A DNA stretch of 12,688 nucleotides from assembly GCA_903848435.1 (NCBI GenBank), contig CAINGG010000114.1:1-12688 (forward strand), given 5' to 3'. Below the pieces are notes generated by a model. It was not told where the DNA came from. It saw only the letters and a list, made by a program, of their open reading frames with translations, and did no database searches. Made by a program: the position numbers and the translations under genes. Below, piece after piece: positions 1 to 6,449 of this stretch (within the stretch, counting starts at the first letter, position 1; every line of letters starts with the position of its first letter). The DNA comes from an uncultured Actinomycetes bacterium (GTDB lineage Bacteria; Actinomycetota; Actinomycetes; S36-B12).

Positions 1-14
1 CAGGCCGCTCAGGT

Positions 15-42
15 TTGCCCGTCGTGACCTGACTGTTACCAT
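15..42 (+). promoter_or_regulatory. Candidate housekeeping sigma promoter for the riboswitch-NlpC/P60 transcript
   Basis: A TTGCCC box at 15-20 and a TACCAT box at 37-42 are separated by 16 nt. TACCAT fits the actinobacterial TAnnnT -10 pattern. A start about 7 nt downstream, near 49, would place the whole riboswitch (from about 80) in the 5' leader. The boxes are seen in the sequence; promoter activity is inferred. The window starts just upstream, so other promoters further left cannot be excluded. Confidence 0.42.
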
Positions 43-79
43 CGGACACGACGCCACCGGGCGTCGAACGACCGACCAG

Positions 80-206
80 TGCCGAGTCCGCTCCCCTCGG
101 GGTGCGGAGCCGGGGACCCAGGTTCCTGGGGCGAATCTGCAGGGTGCACCGCGGCCCCGCGGTAGGGCGAATCCCCGCCCGAGCCCGTCAGCTCACCCGG
201 TAGGCA
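80..206 (+). promoter_or_regulatory. ydaO/yuaA-type c-di-AMP riboswitch
   Basis: The conserved core of the ydaO class is present in the right order: GGAGCCGGGGACC (107-119), GGGGCGAAT (128-136), TAGGGCGAATCC (163-174) and CCCGTCAGCTCACC (184-197), ending in GGTAGGC (199-205). Helices are visible: CCGC 88-91 with GCGG 104-107 just before the core, CCAGG/CCTGG at about 118-129, and CCGCGG/CCGCGG at about 149-162. A short closing P1 helix TGCC 80-83 with GGCA 203-206 is possible. This class binds cyclic di-AMP and in actinobacteria commonly precedes genes for cell-wall hydrolases (NlpC/P60, Rpf), matching the gene that follows. No intrinsic terminator fits between the aptamer and the start codon. 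The Shine-Dalgarno sequence lies 2-3 nt past P1, which suggests translational control or premature termination by another mechanism. Confidence 0.9.
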
Positions 207-208
207 AC

Positions 209-217
209 AGGGAAGGA
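209..217 (+). promoter_or_regulatory. Ribosome binding site of the NlpC/P60 gene, abutting the riboswitch
   Basis: AGGGAAGGA sits 5 nt before the GTG at 223 and fixes that codon as the start. It begins 2 nt after the putative 3' strand of the riboswitch closing helix, so aptamer folding could alter ribosome access. The site is seen; the regulatory role is inferred. Confidence 0.65.
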
Positions 218-222
218 CGATC

Positions 223-1383
223 GTGCCGAAGCTTCACCGCCGAGGTCGCCGCGCACTGACCGCGATCATCGCGGCCAGTGCCCTGAGCGCCGCGGGTCTC
301 TTCGGCTCCGCCTCCTCCAACGCCGACCTGCGCGAGGATGTGGCCAACGCGAAGGCCTACCTCGAAGAGCTCCAGATGAAGGCCGCGGCCGCACACGGCC
401 GGGTCGAGGATGCGCAGTTCGCCCTCGACCAGCTCGGGCGCAAGATGGACAAGACCCAGCAGAAGGTCGACCGCGCCAAGGCCCAGCTCAAGGAGACCCA
501 GGACACCATCGGCCGCTACGCCGCTACCGCCTATCGCTCGGGCGGCATCGACTCCTCCCTGCAACTCCTGCTCGTCGACGACGCCCAGGAGTTCCTCGAC
601 CAGGCCGTGATCCTCGACATCGTGGCCGCCGGGCAGAGCGCCGCCCTCCGCAAGACCCAGCAGGCCCGACTCCAGCTCGCGCAGGCCACCGCCGAGCTCA
701 CCCAGCAGGAGCAGGCCGAGCAGTCGGCCCTGGCCGCCCTGGAGGCTCGCTCGCAGGAGTTCGACCAGGCCGTGTCAGACGCCGACTCCTACCTCGGCAG
801 CCTCGAGGAGGAGTTGCGCCAGCAGATCGAGGCCGAGCGCGCCGCCGCTGCAGCCGAGGCTGCAGCGCGCGCAGCAGCAGCTGCAGCAGCCTTGAACTCC
901 AGCGGCGGAGGCAACGGCTACAGCAACACGTCCGCCAACGGTGGACCCAATGACGGTGGCAGCGCCAACAGCAACGACGGGGGCGGCGGCTACAGCGGCG
1001 GCAGTGGCGTCAGCTCTGACCGCGCGGCAATCGTCGTCTCCTACGCCCTGGCCCAGGTCGGCAAGCCCTACAGCTTCGCGGCCAACCCGCCCAACTCCTG
1101 GGACTGCACCAAGCTCACGTCCTGGGCGTGGGCGCAGGTAGGCGTGCAGTTGACGCCCTACTCCTACGTGCAGGCCCAGGAGGTGCGACGCATCTCCCCC
1201 GACGAGCTGCAGCCCGGCGACCTCCTCTTCTTCTTCGAGGGCGGCGCTCACCACGCCTCCATGTACATCGGCGGCGGCATGATCGTCGAGGCTTCCAGCC
1301 CCGAGGTCGGTGTGCGCGTAACCGACGTGTGGAACTCCTGGAACGTCGCCCACTTCTCCTGGGCCGGTCGCCCCTACGGCTGA
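223..1383 (+). CDS. Secreted NlpC/P60 peptidoglycan endopeptidase with coiled-coil N-terminus
   Basis: Probably cleaves peptidoglycan stem peptides outside the cell, as RipA-type D,L-endopeptidases do in daughter-cell separation. The 386-aa product starts at GTG with a good SD sequence. Residues 1-34 form a signal peptide: a KLHRRGRR basic start, an Ala-rich hydrophobic core, and a likely cut after SNA34. Residues 35-205 are rich in Gln, Glu, Lys and Ala and look like long coiled coils. Residues 206-224 are nearly all Ala. Residues 225-265 are a Gly/Ser/Asn linker. The NlpC/P60 domain spans about 266-386. Cys295 (WDCTKLTSW), His344 (HASMYIG) and Glu356 (IVEAS) match the Cys-His-Glu triad of RipA, with the same 49- and 12-residue spacings that I recall for RipA. 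The usual DCSG is DCTK here, a variant motif. The gene stands alone behind a c-di-AMP riboswitch and ends in a strong terminator. Family is confident; bond specificity is inferred. Confidence 0.93.
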   Translation: MPKLHRRGRRALTAIIAASALSAAGLFGSASSNADLREDVANAKAYLEELQMKAAAAHGRVEDAQFALDQLGRKMDKTQQKVDRAKAQLKETQDTIGRYAATAYRSGGIDSSLQLLLVDDAQEFLDQAVILDIVAAGQSAALRKTQQARLQLAQATAELTQQEQAEQSALAALEARSQEFDQAVSDADSYLGSLEEELRQQIEAERAAAAAEAAARAAAAAAALNSSGGGNGYSNTSANGGPNDGGSANSNDGGGGYSGGSGVSSDRAAIVVSYALAQVGKPYSFAANPPNSWDCTKLTSWAWAQVGVQLTPYSYVQAQEVRRISPDELQPGDLLFFFEGGAHHASMYIGGGMIVEASSPEVGVRVTDVWNSWNVAHFSWAGRPYG

Positions 1384-1402
1384 TGGAGCCACCCCCGACA
1401 TC

Positions 1403-1434
1403 ACGAAGGCCCCCGCCAAGGCGGGGGCCTTCGT
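1403..1434. terminator. Bidirectional hairpin terminator between converging genes
   Basis: A perfect 15-bp inverted repeat (left arm ACGAAGGCCCCCGCC at 1403-1417, right arm 1420-1434) surrounds a 2-nt AA spacer. The innermost pairs must open, so about 13-14 bp form. It lies 20 nt after the NlpC/P60 stop and 12 nt before the stop of the converging secreted protein, so it can serve both. There is no long T-run, which is usual for GC-rich actinobacterial terminators. Confidence 0.85.
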
Positions 1435-1446
1435 CGTGCTGGACTC

Positions 1447-2655
1447 CTACTTCAGCTTCACCGTGACCGGTGCGCTGTCCGTGGATCCTGCGGTGAAGTA
1501 GACCGTGATCGAGCTGCTCTTGGTGCTCCCCGGGCGATAGCGCCAGGTGAACGTACCTTTGTCGCTGATGGTGGGCACGCCCTTGGTGATGGTCTGCCAG
1601 GTGCCTTTGCTGCCCAGGCGGACGTGCGCCGTGACCGGCGTTCCCGGGTCGATGGCGATGCTGGTCGCTGCACACGAGATCGTGAGTGTCTTCGCCGACT
1701 TCACCTTGGAACAGGTGGCGGTGAGTTCGGGATCTGGCTCGTCCGAGCCCAGCGTGAGGACGCCGTTGGTGATGCGGGCGGAGTTGTGATCGCCGAGCGG
1801 CGCATAGCCGAACCACAACTTCAATTCTCCATTGATCAGCTCAATGGATGGATCGAAGACAGCCGCGTCAGACAGTGCCAGCAACGCTGTCTTGCGCTTG
1901 ACCCACGTCACGGCGTCGGTGGATGCCAGCAGCTGCAATTCCTGGTAGCCGCCCTTGCCCCCGGTCGTCGACGCTGCCATGAGGAAGGTGCCGTCGGGCA
2001 GCTCCAGCGGCGCAGGGTCCACGAGGTCAGTGTCGCCGTTCAGCGGTCCCTGGGGCGTGCTCCAGGTCAGGCCATCTGCCGACGTGGCCGTGAAGATGCC
2101 GTGCTGGCCATCGACCTTGTTGAAGTACAAGAAGTACTCCCCGGCCGAGGTCTTCATCACGTGCGGGACGCCGCAACCGAGATCATCGAGCAGGACCCCG
2201 GGCTGGGGGGTCCACGTCCTGAGATCCGTCGAGGTGGCGTATCGAAGTCGCTTGGTGTTGGGAGTGCACGGCTTGGGCGGACCCGTGCCGGAGCCGGGGG
2301 TGATCTCGGCGTAATAGAGGCGGTAGGAGGAGGGCCCCTCCTGCACGATGGACCAGTCGATGCCCGCGGGCAGGACCGTCGACGTAGCGGTCCAGGTGAC
2401 ACCGTCAGTTGAGGAGTACTGCGTGGGCTGCGGCGCCGTCGTCAGCAGGTAGTAGGTGCCGGTGGTGGAGTCATAGAAGGCCTCGGGCGATACGCCGGTC
2501 GGCGCATCCGTCGGCGCTGGGATCGTGGCCACCAGGGAGGCGGCGTCGATGGTCGCCTGGTTGGCGGTCATCTCCGAGGCCGAAGCCGGGCTGATGGCCA
2601 TCAGGGCAGCGAGGCTGACGACGCTGGCCAGCAGGAAGGGCGGGGCTGGGATCAT
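1447..2655 (-). CDS. Secreted beta-propeller (glycosidase/sialidase-like) protein with C-terminal Ig-like domain
   Basis: The product is 402 aa. Residues 1-26 form a signal peptide with a probable cut at ASA26. About 55-305 resembles the five-bladed propeller fold of GH43/GH32-type enzymes and sialidases. It carries four evenly spaced Asp-box-like S-[TA]-D-x-x-T-W motifs (83-88, 143-148, 193-198, 246-251), each followed by sequence with blade-like hydrophobic alternation. DPAPLELPDGTF (213-224) and FDPSIELINGELKLWFG (267-283) resemble the recurring 'D-P..-..-G.Y/L.L.Y' strands of GH43-like folds. Residues 308-402 form a separate beta-rich domain with one Cys pair (315, 328), possibly Ig-like or cell-wall/carbohydrate binding. 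There is no sortase motif. I cannot assign a substrate or confirm all catalytic acids, so a non-catalytic sugar-binding role remains possible. The stretch around 1800-1860 is visibly more AT-rich than neighbouring genes, which hints at acquisition. No SD precedes the ATG; see the leaderless promoter entry. Confidence 0.8.
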   Translation of the reverse strand: MIPAPPFLLASVVSLAALMAISPASASEMTANQATIDAASLVATIPAPTDAPTGVSPEAFYDSTTGTYYLLTTAPQPTQYSSTDGVTWTATSTVLPAGIDWSIVQEGPSSYRLYYAEITPGSGTGPPKPCTPNTKRLRYATSTDLRTWTPQPGVLLDDLGCGVPHVMKTSAGEYFLYFNKVDGQHGIFTATSADGLTWSTPQGPLNGDTDLVDPAPLELPDGTFLMAASTTGGKGGYQELQLLASTDAVTWVKRKTALLALSDAAVFDPSIELINGELKLWFGYAPLGDHNSARITNGVLTLGSDEPDPELTATCSKVKSAKTLTISCAATSIAIDPGTPVTAHVRLGSKGTWQTITKGVPTISDKGTFTWRYRPGSTKSSSITVYFTAGSTDSAPVTVKLK

Positions 2656-2667
2656 GGAGTCACGGTA
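2656..2667 (-). promoter_or_regulatory. Candidate -10 box giving a leaderless mRNA for the secreted propeller gene
   Basis: On the minus strand TACCGT (2667-2662), a TAnnnT -10 element, is followed by only 6 nt before the ATG at 2655. Transcription would then start at or beside the A of ATG. This fits the absence of any SD sequence and supports the chosen start. No clear -35 box is visible. Leaderless messages are common in actinobacteria; use of this site is inferred. Confidence 0.4.
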
Positions 2668-2701
2668 GTCGCTCGAGGGGCGTGAGTCGCGACCTGTGCC
2701 C

Positions 2702-2777
2702 TGGCTCCCGCACCTGGACTCGAACCAGGAACCTACCGGTTAACAGCCGGTTGCTCTGCCAATTGAGCTATGCGGGA
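2702..2777 (-). tRNA. tRNA-Asn (anticodon GUU), CCA encoded
   Basis: Read on the minus strand, the 76-nt molecule folds fully. The acceptor stem is TCCCGCA/TGCGGGA (2777-2771 with 2712-2706). The D stem is GCTC/GAGC with loop AATTGGCA. The anticodon stem is ACCGG/CCGGT around the 7-nt loop CTGTTAA, giving anticodon GTT. The T stem is CCTGG/CCAGG around TTCGAGT. The discriminator base is G (2705) and CCA is encoded (2704-2702). It reads AAC/AAU codons. It lies between the 162-aa unknown gene (30 nt upstream) and the secreted propeller gene (46 nt downstream). Confidence 0.97.
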
Positions 2778-2791
2778 ATCGTGCGGCGAGA

Positions 2792-2819
2792 AGCCTAGCA
2801 AGGCGACTTAGATGCCCAA
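2792..2819 (-). promoter_or_regulatory. Probable promoter of the tRNA-Asn gene
   Basis: On the minus strand TTGGGC (2819-2814) and TAGGCT (2797-2792) are 16 nt apart, and the -10 box ends 14 nt before the tRNA 5' end (2777). This spacing suits a short precursor trimmed by RNase P. The -35 box overlaps the last codons of the upstream 162-aa gene. Boxes are seen; activity is inferred. Confidence 0.5.
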
Positions 2820-3296
2820 GGTGGACCTCAACTCCGCCAGCGCCGCGTCTGCCTGGCGGCGTACGTCGGGGTCGGAGGGGTCCAGTCCGGCGTCGAAGGT
2901 GACGGTCCAGCGCAGCCCGTCGCCGGCCCGCCGGGCGACGATCCGCACCCCCGCCTCGCCGTCGAGGAGCACGCGCTCGCTCACCACCACGCTCGAGGTC
3001 ACTCGCTCGTAGACGACGGTCGGGAAGGCCCCGGGGTCGTCCAGCCGGACGCGCATGAGCCGGTCGGGCCCGCGTGCATCGAGTCGTGCCTCGACGACCA
3101 GGACCGCGTCGTCGCCCCACGTCGCCTTGCCGACGAGATCCCACGGCAGGCGAATCGTCTGCGGAATCGGCAGGTAGAGCGCCTGGTCGGTCGCCACCGC
3201 GAACGATGCGCCTTCGCCTCGCGTGCGGGCCCACGACAGCAGGCGCTCGCCCTTCGGGACGAGCGCCTTCACTTCGGTCGGCGTGCGGCGCAGCAT
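2808..3296 (-). CDS. Hypothetical protein coupled to dnaG
   Basis: I do not recognise a named family. The 162-aa product is soluble, with no signal peptide or TM segment. It opens with KALVPKGERLLSWARTRGE and continues in alternating beta-strand pattern: SFAVATDQALYLP, then RLPWDLVGKATWGDDAVLVVEA. This 'GE + ATD..L + W..V..A.W' layout resembles bacterial PH-like domains, an inference from pattern only. Residues 140-162 form an amphipathic helix (DPDVRRQADAALAELRSTLG). Its ATG (3296-3294) directly follows the dnaG stop (3299-3297) with no base between, so its translation should depend on ribosomes finishing dnaG. It is probably cotranscribed with dnaG; a role in replication is possible but unproven. 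Confidence 0.82.
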   Translation of the reverse strand: MLRRTPTEVKALVPKGERLLSWARTRGEGASFAVATDQALYLPIPQTIRLPWDLVGKATWGDDAVLVVEARLDARGPDRLMRVRLDDPGAFPTVVYERVTSSVVVSERVLLDGEAGVRIVARRAGDGLRWTVTFDAGLDPSDPDVRRQADAALAELRSTLGI

Positions 3297-5120
3297 CTAA
3301 CCCTCGTGGTGCTCGCGCAGATCGCGACGGTAGGCCTCCAGGGCCATCAGATCCGCGAATGCCTGGGTCTGCTCGTCACTGCTCTCTTCGAGGCGTTGCA
3401 TGCGTCCGCGCAGGTCGGTGATGCGCCGCGACGCGTCCATCTCGAGCAGCCGGGCGATCACCGAGGTCGTGAATCGCGAGTCGACGGCGCCCGCGACGGG
3501 CAGGGGCTCGACCGCGAGTCCGCGCACGAGAGACCGAGCGTCGTCGTCGGGGCACGCCTCCAGGACCTGGTCGATCCAGGCCAGGCCAAAGACCTCGGCG
3601 CGCGGGCCTCCGGCCGCGGCGATGGCCTCGTGCACCGTGCGCAGCGCCGGGTCGGCGTAGGCACCTGCCTCCACCGAGGCGTACCACGCACTCGACAGCG
3701 CCGGCTCCTGCAGCGCGCACTTCAGGGCTTCTCGCTGGATAGCGGCCACGGGATCGCGTGGATCGGGGCGACCGGAGGCTGCGGGCGCCGACTGCGGACC
3801 GCGTCCACCGCCGACAGCGCGCGAGACCGTCTGCACGTCGATGCCGAGCCAGCCGGCCAGGCGTCGGACGTATTCGGGGCGAAGTGCCGGGTCCTTGATG
3901 CGGGCCACGATCGGTGCGGCATCGCGCAGCGCGGCCACGCGGCCTTCGGCCGTCTCGAGGTTGTAGCCAGCGAGAGTCGAGCGGATGGCGAACTCGAAGA
4001 GCGGCACCCGTCGCTCGACCAGGTCGCGCACGGAGGCATCGCCGTGCTGCTGACGCAGGTCGCACGGGTCGAGGCCGTGCGGCTCCACCGCAACGAAGGT
4101 CTGCGAGACGAAGCGCTGGTCGTCGTCGAAGGCCTTGAGCGCCGCGCGGCGTCCGGCTTCGTCGCCGTCGAAGGTGAAGACCACCTCGCCCTTCATCTTG
4201 TCGTCATCCATGAGGAGTCGGCGAAGCACCTTGATGTGCTCGGACCCGAAGGCAGTGCCGCAGGTGGCCACGGCCGTGGTGACACCGGCGAGGTGACAGG
4301 CCATGACGTCGGTATAGCCCTCGACGACGACGACCTGCTGCTGCTTGGAGATCTCGCGACGAGCGCGGTCGATGCCGTAGAGGACCTGGCTCTTCTTGTA
4401 GAGCGGGGTCTCGGGCGTGTTGAGGTACTTCGGTCCGTCGTCGTCGTCGAGAAGCCGCCGCGCACCGAAACCGACGACGTCGCCGGCGAGGTCGCGGATG
4501 GGCCAGACGAGGCGCCCGCGGAAGCGGTCGTAGATGCCGCGGTTGCCCTGGGAGACCAGCCCGGCCGCCATGAGCTCGGCGTCGGTGAAGCCGCGCTGAC
4601 GCAGGTGGCCGGTGAGGGCGTCCCAGGACTTGGGGGCGAAGCCGATGCCGAAGTCGGCGGCCGTGGCCGCGTCGAAGCCGCGCTCGGTGAGGAACGCGCG
4701 TCCGACCTGGGCTTCGGGGCTTGTCAGGCGCTCGACGAAGAACTCCGCCGCCGCCTTGTTGGCATCGACCAGCCGGGTGCGCTGGCCCTGCTGGCGGTTG
4801 ACGCCGGCGCCGCCTTCGGCGTAGCGGAGAGTGACGCCGGTGCGTCCGGCCAGTTTCTCGACGGACTCGGCGAAGGTGAGGTGGTCGAGCTTTTGCACGA
4901 AGCTGATGACATCGCCGCCCTCCTGGCAGCCGAAGCAGTAATACATGCCCCGACTGGGCGTGACATGGAAGGAGGGCGAGCGCTCGTCATGGAAGGGGCA
5001 CAGGCCCTTGAGGGAGCCCCCGCCCGCGGGCTTCAAGGCGACGTAGTCGCGGACGACCTCGTCAATCCGGGCCTTCTCGCGCACGAGGGCGACATCCTCA
5101 TCCCTGATGCGCCCCGCCAT
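3297..5120 (-). CDS. dnaG: DNA primase DnaG
   Basis: Makes the short RNA primers used to start Okazaki fragments and works with the replicative helicase DnaB at the fork. The 607-aa product is near the usual bacterial length (about 580-640). The N-terminal zinc-binding domain has C41-P-F-H44 and C62-F-G-C65. The RNA polymerase core contains YLNTPETPLYKKSQVLYG (232-249). The TOPRIM fold holds VVEGYTDV (265-272, Glu267) and TFDGDEAGRRAA (316-327, Asp318 and Asp320), the metal-binding acids. EPHGLDPCDL (346-355) matches the conserved 'P.G.DPD' strand. From about 450 on is the helical C-terminal DnaB-interaction region (REALKCALQEP...). AGGA lies 8 nt before ATG at 5120. It follows dgt after 87 nt with a G-rich element between, and is coupled at its 3' end to the 162-aa unknown. 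Confidence 0.98.
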   Translation of the reverse strand: MAGRIRDEDVALVREKARIDEVVRDYVALKPAGGGSLKGLCPFHDERSPSFHVTPSRGMYYCFGCQEGGDVISFVQKLDHLTFAESVEKLAGRTGVTLRYAEGGAGVNRQQGQRTRLVDANKAAAEFFVERLTSPEAQVGRAFLTERGFDAATAADFGIGFAPKSWDALTGHLRQRGFTDAELMAAGLVSQGNRGIYDRFRGRLVWPIRDLAGDVVGFGARRLLDDDDGPKYLNTPETPLYKKSQVLYGIDRARREISKQQQVVVVEGYTDVMACHLAGVTTAVATCGTAFGSEHIKVLRRLLMDDDKMKGEVVFTFDGDEAGRRAALKAFDDDQRFVSQTFVAVEPHGLDPCDLRQQHGDASVRDLVERRVPLFEFAIRSTLAGYNLETAEGRVAALRDAAPIVARIKDPALRPEYVRRLAGWLGIDVQTVSRAVGGGRGPQSAPAASGRPDPRDPVAAIQREALKCALQEPALSSAWYASVEAGAYADPALRTVHEAIAAAGGPRAEVFGLAWIDQVLEACPDDDARSLVRGLAVEPLPVAGAVDSRFTTSVIARLLEMDASRRITDLRGRMQRLEESSDEQTQAFADLMALEAYRRDLREHHEG

Positions 5121-5207
5121 GGGCCGATCCTAGGCGGGCAGACCGGGCCCGACCCGGGCCGCATCCCCACCCTGTCAAACCCTCCCCCTCCCGCATTGAG
5201 TGGCGGG
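5121..5207 (-). promoter_or_regulatory. dgt-dnaG intergenic element: G-quadruplex-like motif, TTGACA box and hairpin
   Basis: Read on the minus (mRNA) strand, 5192-5165 holds five runs of three or more G with loops of 1, 1, 7 and 1 nt, meeting the classic G3+/N1-7 quadruplex rule. The 7-nt loop contains a perfect TTGACA -35-like hexamer (5178-5173). No TAnnnT box lies 16-19 nt downstream, so a standard promoter is not complete. Further on, GGCCCG-ACC-CGGGCC (5146-5160) forms a 6-bp hairpin without a T-run, 26 nt before the dnaG ATG. The gap could separate dgt from dnaG expression; function is inferred. Confidence 0.4.
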
Positions 5208-6440
5208 TTATGCGCACAGGCGGGCGTGCCACTCGACAGCGCTGCCGTCGGTGAGGCTGGCCACCTGGTCGATGACGACCCGCAGACGCGAGGCATCGTC
5301 ATCCGCACCGCGGAACTCCGGCTCGATCCAGGGCTCGAGATCGCGGCCCTCGCGATGCAGGAGGGCATCGACGAGTTCGGCGAGGAGGGCGCGCTGCCGC
5401 GCGTAGGCCTCCTTGGCGCCGGCGCGGCGCATGACGTAGAGCACGGTCACCGCCTTCATGACGGCGACCTCGGCCCGAGTCTGGTCGGGCACGACCAGCG
5501 CAGCGGCATACCGCGTGAGTGGTGTGTTCGGGTACGCCGCGAGCGTGGCCTGCTCGGCCGCCTGGCAGAAGCGCCCGATGAGCCGCGACGTGAACTCCTT
5601 GAGACCCGCGAGATCACGGTGGGTCCCGGCATAGGAAGCGGGCCAGTAGCCAGCGGCCATGAGGCGATCCAGGGCCGCGCTGAGCTCGGCAGGGTCCACC
5701 TGCGGGAGGTACTTGCGATGCGCGATGTCCATGATGTTCTCGCGCTCGGTCGCCGAGGTGAACATCTCCAGCGTCACGTGACCGGCATGGATGGCGTCCT
5801 CGACATCATGCACCGAGTAGGCGACGTCGTCCGCCCAGTCCATGACCTGCTCCTCCAGGCACGTGCGGCCCTCGGGGGCGCCCTGGCGAAGCCAGTGGAA
5901 GATCTGCGCGTCGTCGGCGTAGTAGCCGAACTTCTCGCTGTCATCGCGCCGCGGCCAGGGGTACTTGCACGAGGCGTCGAGCGAAGCGCGCGTGAGGTCG
6001 AGGCCCGCGCTACGACCCGTGACCGGGTCGATGACCTTGGCCTCAAGGCGCGTGAGCACGCGCAGAGTCTGGGCATTGCCCTCGAATCCGCCGATGGCCT
6101 CGGCGATGCGATTGAGCTCGCGTTCGCCGTTGTGGCCGAACGGCGGATGGCCGAGGTCGTGGGCTAGGCCCGCCACGTCGACCAGGTCAGGATCGCACCC
6201 GAGCGCCTCGCCCATCTCGCGAGCCAACTGCGCCACCTCCAGGGTGTGCGTCAGGCGAGTGCGAGGGAAGTCAGCAGACCCGGCCACGAAGACCTGCGTC
6301 TTGGCCGCAAGGCGGCGAAGTGCCGAAGAATGCAGGACCCGAGCCCGGTCGCGGGCGAAGGGGGTGCGCAGGCTCGGCGAATCCTCGCTGACCCAACGCG
6401 CGGCATCAGCCTCGGCGTAGCCGTCGGGTAGGCGGGTCAT
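5208..6440 (-). CDS. dgt: Deoxyguanosinetriphosphate triphosphohydrolase-like protein (HD domain)
   Basis: Hydrolyses dNTPs (classically dGTP) to the nucleoside and triphosphate, adjusting dNTP pools. The 410-aa product fits actinobacterial Dgt-like proteins. The HD-phosphohydrolase motifs are His65 (RLTHTLEV), His94-Asp95 (GLAHDLGHPPFGHNGE, 91-106) and Asp205 (DWADDVAYSVHD, 201-212), with His98 and His103 in the nucleotide/metal region. Early residues RTPFARDRARVLHSSALRRL (25-44) match the family's N-terminal signature. The gene starts with ATG, with AGGG 8 nt upstream that overlaps the stop of the acetyltransferase gene (TAGGG), so the two are probably translationally coupled. The preferred dNTP and any activator cannot be told from sequence. 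Confidence 0.94.
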   Translation of the reverse strand: MTRLPDGYAEADAARWVSEDSPSLRTPFARDRARVLHSSALRRLAAKTQVFVAGSADFPRTRLTHTLEVAQLAREMGEALGCDPDLVDVAGLAHDLGHPPFGHNGERELNRIAEAIGGFEGNAQTLRVLTRLEAKVIDPVTGRSAGLDLTRASLDASCKYPWPRRDDSEKFGYYADDAQIFHWLRQGAPEGRTCLEEQVMDWADDVAYSVHDVEDAIHAGHVTLEMFTSATERENIMDIAHRKYLPQVDPAELSAALDRLMAAGYWPASYAGTHRDLAGLKEFTSRLIGRFCQAAEQATLAAYPNTPLTRYAAALVVPDQTRAEVAVMKAVTVLYVMRRAGAKEAYARQRALLAELVDALLHREGRDLEPWIEPEFRGADDDASRLRVVIDQVASLTDGSAVEWHARLCA

Positions 6441-6449
6441 GCTCCGACC

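Noticed and set aside
1829..1847. Perfect 7-bp inverted repeat CCATTGA-N5-TCAATGG inside the propeller gene.
   Set aside because: It lies within conserved-looking coding sequence (IELING) with no regulatory context; likely chance.
2656..2701. Weak hairpin (GGTCGC/GCGACT) after the tRNA that could be a terminator.
   Set aside because: It has six pairs including one G-T and a 16-nt loop; too weak.
2702..2730. tRNA-Asn 3' end as an attachment site of an integrated element.
   Set aside because: I found no second copy of the tRNA 3' sequence, no integrase and no mobile genes in the window.
5146..5160. Hairpin between dgt and dnaG as an intrinsic terminator.
   Set aside because: It is a short 6-bp stem with no T-tract; listed only as part of the intergenic element.
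3306..6167. A 2.9-kb stop-free plus-strand frame antisense to dnaG and dgt.
   Set aside because: It is a GC-rich codon shadow: both minus-strand genes show full family motifs, while this frame is low-complexity Gly/Arg/Ala with no recognisable domain.
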